Assembly (NCBI GenBank): GCA_029859145.1
Contig: JAOUDT010000012.1
Coordinates: 1-14,075 of the forward strand
DNA: 14,075 bases
Reading direction: 5' to 3'
Origin: Dehalococcoidia bacterium
GTDB taxonomy: Bacteria > Chloroflexota > Dehalococcoidia > GIF9 > AB-539-J10
The translations under genes were made by a program, and so were the position numbers. The notes beneath the pieces were generated by a model. It searched no databases and was not told the origin of the DNA. It was given only the letters and a program-made list of their open reading frames with translations. This document shows, in pieces, positions 1 through 7,027 of this stretch (positions are counted from its first letter, which is position 1; every line of letters starts with the position of its first letter).

Positions 1-897
1 ACCGATGAGACGGTCTCTTACATGCAACAGGTCGTCCAAGGTCAAATAGCGGTCAGCTAGCTGAATCAGTTTGTTGTGGTTGCCAATCATCATTCGGGTC
101 AGTGATTCCTTTAGCACCAAAGTCTCCTGGCTCAGCACCGTCGAATCACCTTGTAGCGATTCATCTTGCAGCAGTTTCCGATAGACGGCATCCCATGGTG
201 CGATGGACTCGGGACTGACATTAATCGGTCGCCTGCTGGCGGTTGTCAGTATCCTGGCTGCATCACCACTACGAGATACGGGTTCCCAACCATCGCCTGT
301 TATCCGGTGGGGCAAGAATAATTGTGGAGAGTAGCGCCCGCACACTTTTAGTGGCTGGACGTAAACATCATTACCGACGTGGTAAACATCGATGAGTATT
401 TGTGTAGTACTACGTATCCGTGATATAGCGCGGTGTCCGTGTTGTCCGCGCCGGATGGCAAAATAAGCCACAGCACCAACCTCCAAGACGTACGGGCAAG
501 TCACCTGAAAGAAGTTGGCCAGCAATTCATCGGTGGCCCACTCTTCAACCAGTGTCGAAAGGTTGTCGAAGATGTAACAGACCCTACTGCCACGTTCTCC
601 AATTACCCGGCGCGTCTCTCCAGTGAAATAGTCAAATCCGATGCTAGGGTCGATCTTGATGGTGGTCAGCCCAGGTCGCGCCCTCAGAATTGGAGTGTGT
701 GGAGCAAAACGTAAATAAACGCACTCAAAACCGTCTCGAACTGCCTGCTCAGCAAACGATTCCGAAAAACGTGGGTAGTCCCCCAGACGGTCAACCTGCC
801 AGACTACATTGTCGCCCAAACGCATCCCCTGCAGGAGTCCATCAAGCGAGGGAAGCCCGCTGCTAATTGTCTTAGCATGTACCTTGTGCACGCTCAT
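1..897 (-). CDS. RecA/KaiC-like N-terminal domain protein, probable PEP-synthase-like fusion (partial, 3' end off the window)
   Basis: A minus-strand frame is open without a stop from 897 to the left edge (299 codons seen). The start of the product (SSGLPSLDGLLQGMRLGDNV) has the layout of a RecA/KaiC-type ATPase domain, and a Walker B-like strand (VCYIFDNLS) lies near residue 113. The place where GxxxxGKS/T should be reads VVWQVDRLGDYPRF, so the P-loop is missing. From memory, this arrangement is seen at the front of phosphoenolpyruvate synthase/pyruvate phosphate dikinase-like proteins, where a PEP/pyruvate-binding domain opens just after a segment like the last residues here (DLLHVRDRLIG). 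That domain would lie beyond the window, so the fusion is inferred. ATG 897 was chosen because the fold begins right after it. In-frame ATGs at 921 and 939 are alternatives, and all three lie downstream of the promoter at 958-986. None has a strong Shine-Dalgarno. Confidence 0.7.
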   Translation of the reverse strand, partial: MSVHKVHAKTISSGLPSLDGLLQGMRLGDNVVWQVDRLGDYPRFSESFAEQAVRDGFECVYLRFAPHTPILRARPGLTTIKIDPSIGFDYFTGETRRVIGERGSRVCYIFDNLSTLVEEWATDELLANFFQVTCPYVLEVGAVAYFAIRRGQHGHRAISRIRSTTQILIDVYHVGNDVYVQPLKVCGRYSPQLFLPHRITGDGWEPVSRSGDAARILTTASRRPINVSPESIAPWDAVYRKLLQDESLQGDSTVLSQETLVLKESLTRMMIGNHNKLIQLADRYLTLDDLLHVRDRLIG

Positions 898-957
898 GGT
901 TTCTTCGTCTTCCCGTAACATATTACGGAGCGTTGGCATACAGTTACCGTATACCTA

Positions 958-986
958 ATACTAGCAGGCCTTTTTCAGTTTGTCAA
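958..986 (-). promoter_or_regulatory. Sigma70-type promoter for the KaiC-like gene
   Basis: Reading the minus strand, a perfect -35 TTGACA (986-981) is followed after 17 bases by a -10 TAGTAT (963-958, four of six). Transcription would begin near 951, giving a leader of about 12 to 54 bases depending on which of the ATGs 939, 921 or 897 is used. The rest of the interval from about 987 to 1233 shows no convincing gene, hairpin terminator or RNA gene. Confidence 0.6.
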
Positions 987-1233
987 TACCTTCTGGCTGC
1001 ACCGAGACAGAAACTTTTGGCGTGCTCATTTGTGAAACGAACTGGGGCGAGGGAAAAGAAGGCCGCAGCATACTATTACCCGCCGCTACTAGTGGACGGA
1101 AAATCCGAGGAGCACGCTAAGAGGGAATTTCAGTTGCGCGTTCACGCTTGCTAACCGAATAAACCGGACAGCAGAGATCTATGCCATTCTGATTCTTGAT
1201 GACGGACTCAAGCGGCCTGTTTGATTCAAGGGG

Positions 1234-2481
1234 CTAGAACCAACCACGCAGCTTCATCGCTTCTACTACATGTTCGACAGCCTTCACGTATGCTGCCTGA
1301 CGCATGTTTATCTTGTATTCTTGGCTGGTGTTCAACACGGAGTGATAGGCGGCAGTCATCTTTCTATCCAACTGTTTGTGAACTTCAGTGCCGTCCCAAA
1401 AGTACAAGCAGAAGTCCTGGACCATCTCAAAGTAGGACACTGTAACACCGCCGGCGTTGCATAGAAAGTCGGGTATCACGTGGACCTTGTTTTGATATAG
1501 AATATCGTCGGCTTCTGGGGTGGTCGGTCCGTTGGCAAGCTCGGCAACTATCTTGGCCTTGATATTAGGAGCGTTCTTCCGGGTTATTACATTTTCTATA
1601 GCCGCCGGTATAAGTATATCCACGTCAAGTTCCAGAAGTCCCTCTTGGGAAATGCGTTCCGTGCTTGCCAGATTGCACACTGAGCCAGTCTGGGATTTAC
1701 AGGCAAGAGCTGCGTCCGGGTCAACTCCGGATTTGCAGCACACTCCGCCCTTGCTGTCACATACGGCTACTATCTTAGACCCAAAAATCTCGCTGCATAG
1801 TCGAGCTGCATGATATCCTGCATTTCCGTAGCCCTGCACAGCAATAGTAGCTTTGCCCAAGTCAATGCCCAGTGTCTTAGCCGCTTCGCGGATAGTATAC
1901 AGGCCACCTCGAGCTGTGGCATCACTCCGTCCAGGAGAACCACCGATGGCTAGCGGCTTGCCTGTCATGACTCCGAATTGTGGCTTCCCGGCGATGGCTG
2001 AGTACTCGTCCATCATCCAGGCCATGATTTGTGGGGTGGTATAAACGTCGGGGGCAGGCACGTCTTTGTCAGGCCCAATGAACTGGAATATGCCCCGCAC
2101 ATATGCTCGGCTCAGGCGCTCCAATTCACCCGGAGACATCTCCTTGGGATTGCAGACAACTCCTCCTTTGGCGCCCCCTAGGGGCAAGTCCAGCAAGGCG
2201 CACTTCCATGTCATCCAGGCAGCCAATGCTCGAACCGTATCGATCGTTTCATCGGGATGGAATCTGATACCGCCCTTGGTAATGCCTCTGGCATCATTGT
2301 ACTGAACTCTAAACCCCTGAAACACCTTCATTTGGCCATCGTCCATCCGCACTGGCAACGATACGTGGAGTTCCCGCATAGGCGTTTTGAGCATTGCAGT
2401 TACGTCCGGTGGTAGGCCCAGAATCTCGGCACACCTATCTACCTGCTGTTTTACTACATCAAATGCATTAATCTTTTCCAA
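1234..2481 (-). CDS. gdhA: Glu/Leu/Phe/Val-type dehydrogenase, probable glutamate dehydrogenase
   Basis: Reversible oxidative deamination of glutamate to 2-oxoglutarate and ammonia in the cytoplasm. The 415-residue length is normal for the hexameric family. Visible landmarks are the substrate-binding TKGGIRFHP (about 68-76), the catalytic lysine in PLGGAKGGV (Lys105), PAPDVYT with Asp145, and the Rossmann glycine motif GYGNAG (217-222). The acidic residue at the end of the second strand (VCDSKGG, Asp242) favours NAD over NADP, which is an inference. The start is TTG at 2481, preceded by an AAAGGG-type ribosome site 8 bases away; the frame closes with TGA 15 codons upstream and has no other usable start. 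It is third in a minus-strand row after nrpR and hisF, with a 98-base gap to hisF that holds a TATGAT -10-like box but no good -35. Unusually, five cysteines fall between residues 241 and 269. Specificity for glutamate rather than a branched-chain amino acid is not proven by sequence. Confidence 0.9.
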   Translation of the reverse strand: MEKINAFDVVKQQVDRCAEILGLPPDVTAMLKTPMRELHVSLPVRMDDGQMKVFQGFRVQYNDARGITKGGIRFHPDETIDTVRALAAWMTWKCALLDLPLGGAKGGVVCNPKEMSPGELERLSRAYVRGIFQFIGPDKDVPAPDVYTTPQIMAWMMDEYSAIAGKPQFGVMTGKPLAIGGSPGRSDATARGGLYTIREAAKTLGIDLGKATIAVQGYGNAGYHAARLCSEIFGSKIVAVCDSKGGVCCKSGVDPDAALACKSQTGSVCNLASTERISQEGLLELDVDILIPAAIENVITRKNAPNIKAKIVAELANGPTTPEADDILYQNKVHVIPDFLCNAGGVTVSYFEMVQDFCLYFWDGTEVHKQLDRKMTAAYHSVLNTSQEYKINMRQAAYVKAVEHVVEAMKLRGWF

Positions 2482-2579
2482 GTCCTTTTCCCTTTCTAGC
2501 GCTGCATCTTGGCATAATCATAATCTCTAGGGTATGTGTACTGCGCGAAGCCCATGTCACGCGATAGCGAAATGGATTG

Positions 2580-3356
2580 TTACAGCGAATCTCTAATCGT
2601 TATGCCATTCCCTCTAAGGTACCTTTTTGCCTCTGAGATGGATATCTCTCCAAAATGGAAGATAGAAGCGGCCAAGACTGCCGAGGCTTTGCCAATTGTT
2701 ACCGCTTCGTAGAGATGCTCAAGCTTGCCCGCCCCTCCTGAAGCGATAACTGGGATGCTGACAGCCTCGGCCACGGCTTTGGTCATCTCTAGGTCGTATC
2801 CCTCCTTTGTACCATCGGCATCTTTGCTCGTCAAGAGAATCTCCCCTGCCCCCAGTTTCTCTACCCTCTTTGCCCAATCAACAATATCTATGCCCGTAGA
2901 CTCACTACCGCCTTTGACCACGACCTCTAATCGCGGAAGACCGGTCTGAGGCCGGTTTTTTCGACCATCAATGGCTACCACGAGCTTTTCCTTGCCGAAT
3001 CCTTTTGAAGCCTCTTCTATTAGCTCAGGATTTCTTACAGCCGCCGTATTGATTGAGACTTTATCCACACCTATGGCGAACAAGGCTCTCATGTCCTCAG
3101 TATTCCTGATCCCGCCACCTACAGCAAAAGGGACGGTAACCTTTTGTGCTACCTTTCTGACCCACTCCAGTCTTGTTCCTCTGCTCTCCACGGTAGCGGC
3201 GATATCCAGGAAGACCAACTCATCAGCTCCTTCCCGACAATAAGCTTCAGCTGCCTCTACAGGGTCTCGGGCATCCCTAAGGTTTACGAACTTCACTCCC
3301 TTAACTACCCTGCCGTCCTTCACATCCAAACAAGGTATGATGCTCACTGTTTTCAT
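2580..3356 (-). CDS. hisF: Imidazole glycerol phosphate synthase, cyclase subunit HisF
   Basis: HisF uses ammonia delivered from its glutaminase partner HisH to convert PRFAR to imidazole glycerol phosphate and AICAR in histidine synthesis. The 258-residue (beta/alpha)8 barrel is of standard length. The two catalytic aspartates are in place: Asp11 in IIPCLDVKDGRVVKG and Asp130 in VVAIDG. Phosphate-binding loops are seen at AVGGGIR (78-84) and ASGGAG (205-210). The ATG lies 1 base after the nrpR stop (TGA-A-ATG), and GGAG inside the end of nrpR serves as ribosome site, so the two genes are almost certainly co-transcribed and probably coupled. No hisH or other his gene is present in the window, so hisF is detached from its pathway partners here and grouped with nitrogen genes. 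Confidence 0.95.
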   Translation of the reverse strand: MKTVSIIPCLDVKDGRVVKGVKFVNLRDARDPVEAAEAYCREGADELVFLDIAATVESRGTRLEWVRKVAQKVTVPFAVGGGIRNTEDMRALFAIGVDKVSINTAAVRNPELIEEASKGFGKEKLVVAIDGRKNRPQTGLPRLEVVVKGGSESTGIDIVDWAKRVEKLGAGEILLTSKDADGTKEGYDLEMTKAVAEAVSIPVIASGGAGKLEHLYEAVTIGKASAVLAASIFHFGEISISEAKRYLRGNGITIRDSL

Positions 3357-3357
3357 T

Positions 3358-4350
3358 TCACAACTCCGAGAATCTAGTCAAGCCTTCATATTCCATCATA
3401 GAACTCATAGCCCGATTCTCCACCTCTATGCCAGACTCAACAGCGGCAGCCACAGGGTTAAGCCCGCCCGTCAGTATCATGCCGACCTTATTCACTTCGA
3501 CAGGAACCTCGCAAACAGGCTTGGTCACCTCGCCCATCATGAGGACTCCGCCCAGATGAGCTTCTTTTAAGAGGGTAGTAATCTCTTCTGCTTTGGGTTG
3601 GCATATAGCTGGTATCTCCCGGAAATTGGCCAAGATTTTTCCTTGCCCTTCTGTAGCCACTTGACCAACGCTCGTCATCTTGCTAGCAATGTATATTTCT
3701 GAGGGATCCAAGGACGAGCCTGAATACTGAATAAGCTCCACGAATCGCAAAGGGCGGTGGTTCTTGATTTGAAGGATGCCACCAAACTTGGAATCCATAG
3801 GGATACCAGCTTTCAGCAAAGCACCATTGACTATGACGCTGCATACAGTGGCCAAACCTACCTTACTCCCCGGCACAGTGACATCGCCCAGACTCTCCCC
3901 TCCATGAGCTACAGCTACGAGCTCGCTCACACAAATCCCGGCCTGAAAAACTCCTTTCATAATCTGAATTGCCCTACCGAATTGCCTCTCGGGGAAAAAA
4001 GAGATGTTGACGGGGACCTTACCTCGACGCCTGCCTACGTCAAAGTCGGTTTCATAGGCAAGGCGCTCGATCTTAGAACTCACAAAACCAACCTTGTCGC
4101 TGACTAGAGCATTTTCTAGTTCTTCAAGGCCCAGCTGCGTTATCAACCTCCCATCTCTTCCCACGCTCTCTGTGAACCCGCGCTCGTCCATTAGCTTCAG
4201 GTGGTATCGGACAGCCCGTTCGCTTAGCTCGATTCCCTGCTCTCCAAGATTATGGGAAATGACTCTGGCGCCGACAGGTTCGCTAGATTGACTTAGGATC
4301 CTGAGAATAGCCGTTGTCTTTCTTTCTACGTCCTGTGTTTCGAAGCCCAT
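3358..4350 (-). CDS. nrpR: NrpR-like nitrogen transcriptional regulator (winged helix + single NrpR/DUF128 domain)
   Basis: In methanogenic archaea NrpR represses nif and glnA by binding GGAA-N6-TTCC and is released by 2-oxoglutarate. This 330-residue protein has an N-terminal winged-helix segment (about 10-75; ERAVRYHLKLMDERG is the recognition-helix region) followed by one ligand-type NrpR domain (about 85-320; SFFPERQFG, VAVAHGGESLG, GGLNPVAAAVESG). Some archaeal forms carry two such domains; here there is one. The frame can be read from an ATG at 4425, but that extension would overlap the promoter and a perfect NrpR-type operator, so the ATG at 4350, just before the winged helix, is preferred; its ribosome site is weak. 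It heads an operon with hisF and gdhA. The operator at its own promoter suggests autorepression (inference). Family assignment is from domain pattern recognised by eye. Confidence 0.85.
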   Translation of the reverse strand: MGFETQDVERKTTAILRILSQSSEPVGARVISHNLGEQGIELSERAVRYHLKLMDERGFTESVGRDGRLITQLGLEELENALVSDKVGFVSSKIERLAYETDFDVGRRRGKVPVNISFFPERQFGRAIQIMKGVFQAGICVSELVAVAHGGESLGDVTVPGSKVGLATVCSVIVNGALLKAGIPMDSKFGGILQIKNHRPLRFVELIQYSGSSLDPSEIYIASKMTSVGQVATEGQGKILANFREIPAICQPKAEEITTLLKEAHLGGVLMMGEVTKPVCEVPVEVNKVGMILTGGLNPVAAAVESGIEVENRAMSSMMEYEGLTRFSEL

Positions 4351-4377
4351 AGTAGTACTTCGGCTTTCTGGGTAGTA

Positions 4378-4391
4378 GGAAACCGTTTTCC
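4378..4391. promoter_or_regulatory. Predicted NrpR operator at the nrpR promoter
   Basis: The 14-base inverted repeat GGAAACCGTTTTCC fits GGAA-N6-TTCC exactly, with five-base arms (GGAAA/TTTCC). It lies immediately downstream of, and touching, the -10 region of the nrpR promoter, spanning the expected transcription start. A repressor bound here should block initiation. Binding by the NrpR of this window is inferred from the archaeal consensus. Confidence 0.65.
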
Positions 4392-4421
4392 ACAATACCA
4401 CAATAGAGTCATGCTTGTCAA
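4392..4421 (-). promoter_or_regulatory. Sigma70-type promoter for nrpR-hisF-gdhA
   Basis: On the minus strand a perfect TTGACA (4421-4416) is followed after 18 bases by TATTGT (4397-4392), or after 17 by GTATTG. Transcription would start near 4385, leaving a leader of roughly 35 bases before ATG 4350 and placing the 4378-4391 palindrome across the start. Confidence 0.6.
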
Positions 4422-4434
4422 CCATAACAGTAGC

Positions 4435-4463
4435 TTGCTTGGTCTCGTCGCTTGGTGTATTAT
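4435..4463 (+). promoter_or_regulatory. Possible promoter for pdxT, divergent from nrpR
   Basis: A TATTAT -10 box (4458-4463) lies 17 bases after a weak TTGCTT -35 (4435-4440). It is back-to-back with the nrpR promoter. It is the best plus-strand candidate in the 211-base gap between the two start codons; the -35 matches consensus only in its TTG. Confidence 0.35.
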
Positions 4464-4521
4464 GAAGCTAGGGCCATGGCCCAACCCACAGAATCTGCGC
4501 CAGGAGCGCGAGTCTAGCCAT

Positions 4522-4535
4522 CGAAAATCGATTCG
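4522..4535. promoter_or_regulatory. Palindrome resembling the NrpR operator in the pdxT leader
   Basis: CGAAAATCGATTCG has the arm-N6-arm geometry of the NrpR sites, with CGAA/TTCG in place of GGAA/TTCC. Twelve consecutive bases (GAAAATCGATTC) are identical to the operator in front of the second glutamine synthetase gene. It is 26 bases before the pdxT start. It could be a degenerate site or a coincidence. Confidence 0.3.
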
Positions 4536-4561
4536 GGAAACCTAGGGAGAATCTGCCAGCC

Positions 4562-5188
4562 ATGAGGGTGGGTGTCCTCGCGCTGCAAGGAACATTCATA
4601 GAACATATCGGTGCCTTGCGACAGCTGGGCGTGGAGGCTCCTGCAATTCGCCTGCCCCGTGAACTCGATACCCTCGACGGCCTCATTATTCCGGGGGGGG
4701 AAAGCACTACCATGCTGAGGCTCATGAAAAGTTTCGGATTGACTCAGCCTATAAATGAGCTGGCTCAACTTGGTTTACCTATTTGGGGAACGTGTGCTGG
4801 GATGATCTTGCTTGCTAAGGACGTCTCCAATTACGAAATGGAGACTTTGGGGCTTATGCATGCGAAGGTCAGGCGCAACGCCTTTGGCAGGCAGGTTGAT
4901 AGTTTTGAAGCAGATTTGGAGGTACCACTTTTGGGCGAAGAGGCATTCCATGCTGTCTTCATTCGGGCGCCCATCATCGAAGAAACCGGACCGGATGTAG
5001 AAGTCCTGTCGCGTCTTCCAGATGGTACAATCGTCGCCATCAGGCAGCATCAGCTGCTGGCGTGTGCTTTCCACCCGGAATTCACCGGCGACTCGAGATT
5101 TCATAGCTATTTCTTGGATATGGTCAGCCAGCAGTTGCAGCACAACCATGAGGATCGAATCCTTCGAGGTAGCGATCCTAGGTCTTGA
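4562..5188 (+). CDS. pdxT: Pyridoxal 5'-phosphate synthase glutaminase subunit PdxT
   Basis: PdxT hydrolyses glutamine and passes ammonia to PdxS for pyridoxal 5'-phosphate synthesis. It is a class I (triad) glutamine amidotransferase. Cys78 in GTCAGM is the nucleophile, and His171 and Glu173 in FHPEFTGD complete the triad. The GGEST loop (45-49) and the PdxT signature RRNAFGRQVDSFE (about 104-116) are present. At 208 residues it is slightly longer than usual (about 190), with a short polar tail after residue 190. The ATG at 4562 has an AGGGAGA site about 11 bases upstream, a rather long spacing, but the protein begins at the expected point (MRVGVLALQG). The partner pdxS is not in the window, although the two are often adjacent. 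nadE follows after 66 bases on the same strand. Confidence 0.95.
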   Translation: MRVGVLALQGTFIEHIGALRQLGVEAPAIRLPRELDTLDGLIIPGGESTTMLRLMKSFGLTQPINELAQLGLPIWGTCAGMILLAKDVSNYEMETLGLMHAKVRRNAFGRQVDSFEADLEVPLLGEEAFHAVFIRAPIIEETGPDVEVLSRLPDGTIVAIRQHQLLACAFHPEFTGDSRFHSYFLDMVSQQLQHNHEDRILRGSDPRS

Positions 5189-5222
5189 AGAGTTGTAGAC
5201 TCATGGAAGTCACAGAAATGTC

Positions 5223-5231
5223 TGGTATACT
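5223..5231 (+). promoter_or_regulatory. Possible extended -10 promoter for nadE
   Basis: TGGTATACT is a good extended -10 element (TGn plus TATACT, five of six) 24 bases before the nadE start. No convincing -35 was found, as expected for the extended -10 class. It would give nadE its own expression independent of pdxT. Confidence 0.4.
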
Positions 5232-5254
5232 AGTTGTTACGCTGAGGAGACGAA

Positions 5255-6994
5255 TTGCGCAACATCAGGTTTGGAATAGCCCAGATTAATTCCACTGTAG
5301 GCGACCTAGGTGGTAACACCAGGAAAATAGTGGAATTCATCGACCAGGCGAAATCGCTGAGTGTTGATTTGGTCACCTTCCCCGAATTAGCCATAAGTGG
5401 CTATCCCCCCGAAGATTTGTTGCTTAAACCACAATTTGTTAAGCAAAACAGAGAGTGCCTTGACACGATAATGGAGTACAGCTCAGACATAGCAGTAGTG
5501 GTCGGCTTTGTCGACAGTGATGCAGATATATACAATGCTGCGGCGCTGCTCTATGACAAGAAATTGGTTGGGATCTACCACAAATTCTATCTGCCAAACT
5601 ATGGCGTGTTCGATGAGAATAGGTATTTTCAAGCGGGGAAAGAATGTCCCATTTTCATAATTCATGGCATCGGCATAGGCATAACCATCTGCGAAGACAT
5701 TTGGTACGAGACTGGGCCAGCAACGGTGCAAGCTTATGCTGGGGCTAGATTGTTGGTCAATATAAGCGCTTCTCCATATCATGCTGGCAAAGGGCTTTCC
5801 AGGGAGAGGATGCTCGCCACTAGGGCAGCCGACAATGTAGCTATCGTTGTCTACAACAATCTGGTTGGGGGGCAAGATGAGCTGGTATTCGATGGCAACA
5901 GCGTAGTTTTCAACGAGAAGGGGGAGCCCGTTGGACGAGGGAAGCAATTTGAGGAAGACCTCGTAGTGGTTGATTTGGATACGGAATCGGTATTTCGTTC
6001 ACAGTTGCATGACCCTCGCCGGAGGAAAGAAACACCGTGGGTAAAAAAAGAATTGGGACGGGTTGTCAAGTTCGAAGTGCCACATGGGGGCCCTGTTGCT
6101 GCCAAGCCGCCTTTGCCAGCAAGGCAACTTGAGAAGTTGAGTGATGTTGCCGAGATATACCAGGCACTTGTTCTCGGGGTTAGAGATTATGTGCGCAAGA
6201 ATGGTTTTGAGAAAGTAGTTATCGGCCTATCAGGCGGAGTTGACTCAAGCCTCGTAGCGGTCATAGCAACGGACGCGCTAGGATCTGAGAATGTCATAGG
6301 CGTTTCCATGCCATCTCGTTACTCATCGTCTGGCAGCAAATCAGATGCTGAAGCCTTGGCCAGAAATCTGGGTATAGATTTCAGGGTGATACCTATCGAG
6401 AAAACGTTTGGCTCCTATTTGGAGACGCTGACTGAGTCTTTCAAAGATGCTCAACCGGATACCACGGAGGAAAATATCCAAGCAAGGATTCGTGGCAATA
6501 TTCTTTTTGCCCTGTCCAACAAGTTTGGCTGGCTGGTGCTTGCGTGCAGCAATAAAAGCGAGACCGCGACGGGCTATACTACCATTTATGGTGATATGGC
6601 TGGAGGATTTATTCCTCTTAAAGACGTGCCTAAGACAATGGTCTACAAGTTGGCGCAGTACAGGAATCAAAAAGGAGAAAAAAAAGAACTGATGCCGGTG
6701 GGTGTTCTCACTAAGGCGCCATCGGCTGAACTGAGGCCAAACCAACGAGATATTGATACCCTGCCGCCGTATGACATACTGGATCCCATCCTAAAAGCCT
6801 ATGTTGAAGACGATTTGGCGATTGACCAGATTGTGGCCATGGGTTTTGACCGTGCCACAGTCGTAAGAGTTGCTCGCTTGGTGGATAGAAGTGAATATAA
6901 GCGTCGCCAGAGTGCTCCTGGCATAAAGATTACCCCCAGAGACTTCGGCCGGGATAGGAGATTGCCAATCACCAATCAATTCAGGGAAGGGTAG
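5255..6994 (+). CDS. nadE: Glutamine-dependent NAD+ synthetase
   Basis: It makes NAD+ from nicotinic acid adenine dinucleotide, ATP and glutamine. The 579 residues form two domains. The N-terminal nitrilase-type glutaminase (1 to about 270) has the triad Glu44 (TFPELAISGYPPEDLL), Lys110 (YHKFYLPNYGVFDE) and Cys146 (ICEDIW). The C-terminal synthetase has the ATP pyrophosphatase loop SGGVDSS (326-332) and the family motifs SNKSE and YGDMAGGF (about 432-452). Length agrees with bacterial glutamine-dependent enzymes. The start is TTG at 5255, preceded by GAGGAGA with 4 to 5 bases of spacing; the first residues (RNIRFGIAQINSTVGD) fit the beginning of the nitrilase fold. It lies between pdxT and glnA on the same strand, 33 bases from glnA, so readthrough into glnA is likely. 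Confidence 0.97.
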   Translation: MRNIRFGIAQINSTVGDLGGNTRKIVEFIDQAKSLSVDLVTFPELAISGYPPEDLLLKPQFVKQNRECLDTIMEYSSDIAVVVGFVDSDADIYNAAALLYDKKLVGIYHKFYLPNYGVFDENRYFQAGKECPIFIIHGIGIGITICEDIWYETGPATVQAYAGARLLVNISASPYHAGKGLSRERMLATRAADNVAIVVYNNLVGGQDELVFDGNSVVFNEKGEPVGRGKQFEEDLVVVDLDTESVFRSQLHDPRRRKETPWVKKELGRVVKFEVPHGGPVAAKPPLPARQLEKLSDVAEIYQALVLGVRDYVRKNGFEKVVIGLSGGVDSSLVAVIATDALGSENVIGVSMPSRYSSSGSKSDAEALARNLGIDFRVIPIEKTFGSYLETLTESFKDAQPDTTEENIQARIRGNILFALSNKFGWLVLACSNKSETATGYTTIYGDMAGGFIPLKDVPKTMVYKLAQYRNQKGEKKELMPVGVLTKAPSAELRPNQRDIDTLPPYDILDPILKAYVEDDLAIDQIVAMGFDRATVVRVARLVDRSEYKRRQSAPGIKITPRDFGRDRRLPITNQFREG

Positions 6995-6999
6995 CTTGA

Positions 7000-7005
7000 T
7001 ATAAT
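7000..7005 (+). promoter_or_regulatory. Possible -10 box in front of the first glnA
   Basis: A perfect TATAAT lies between the nadE stop and the AAGGAGG ribosome site of glnA, 22 bases before the ATG. No matching -35 was found at 16-18 bases, so this may be a weak or activator-dependent promoter, or chance. No GGAA-N6-TTCC operator is present here, unlike at the second glutamine synthetase gene. Confidence 0.35.
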
Positions 7006-7027
7006 AGGCAAAATAAGGAGGAAAAGC

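Noticed and set aside
433..714. Plus-strand open frame of 93 codons
   Set aside because: It lies antisense to the long minus-strand frame 1-897 whose product has recognisable RecA/KaiC-like features; no ribosome site of its own.
1020..1117. Eight-base inverted repeat GCGTGCTC / GAGCACGC about 80 bases apart
   Set aside because: A match of this length in a 300-base interval is expected by chance; no T-run and no other sign of a terminator or RNA.
933..1154. Plus-strand open frame of 73 codons in the gap before gdhA
   Set aside because: Starts with TTG without a Shine-Dalgarno, low-complexity composition, overlaps the minus-strand promoter, and no family resemblance.
1648..1660. GGAA-N5-TTCC inside gdhA
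   Set aside because: Spacing is five rather than six and it is deep inside coding sequence, so it does not fit the operator geometry.
4351..4425. 25-codon N-terminal extension of nrpR from ATG 4425
   Set aside because: It would place the promoter -35/-10 and the operator palindrome inside the coding region, and the family fold begins after the ATG at 4350.
4471..4482. Perfect 12-base palindrome GGGCCATGGCCC with a 13-codon frame starting at its ATG
   Set aside because: Palindromes of this length are expected a few times in 14 kb; the tiny frame has no ribosome site and no attenuator-like content.
4514..5149. Minus-strand open frames opposite pdxT
   Set aside because: Shadows of a strongly identified amidotransferase gene; no independent start signals.
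5483..5947. Minus-strand 154-codon frame opposite nadE
   Set aside because: Antisense shadow of the nitrilase domain of nadE; composition not protein-like.
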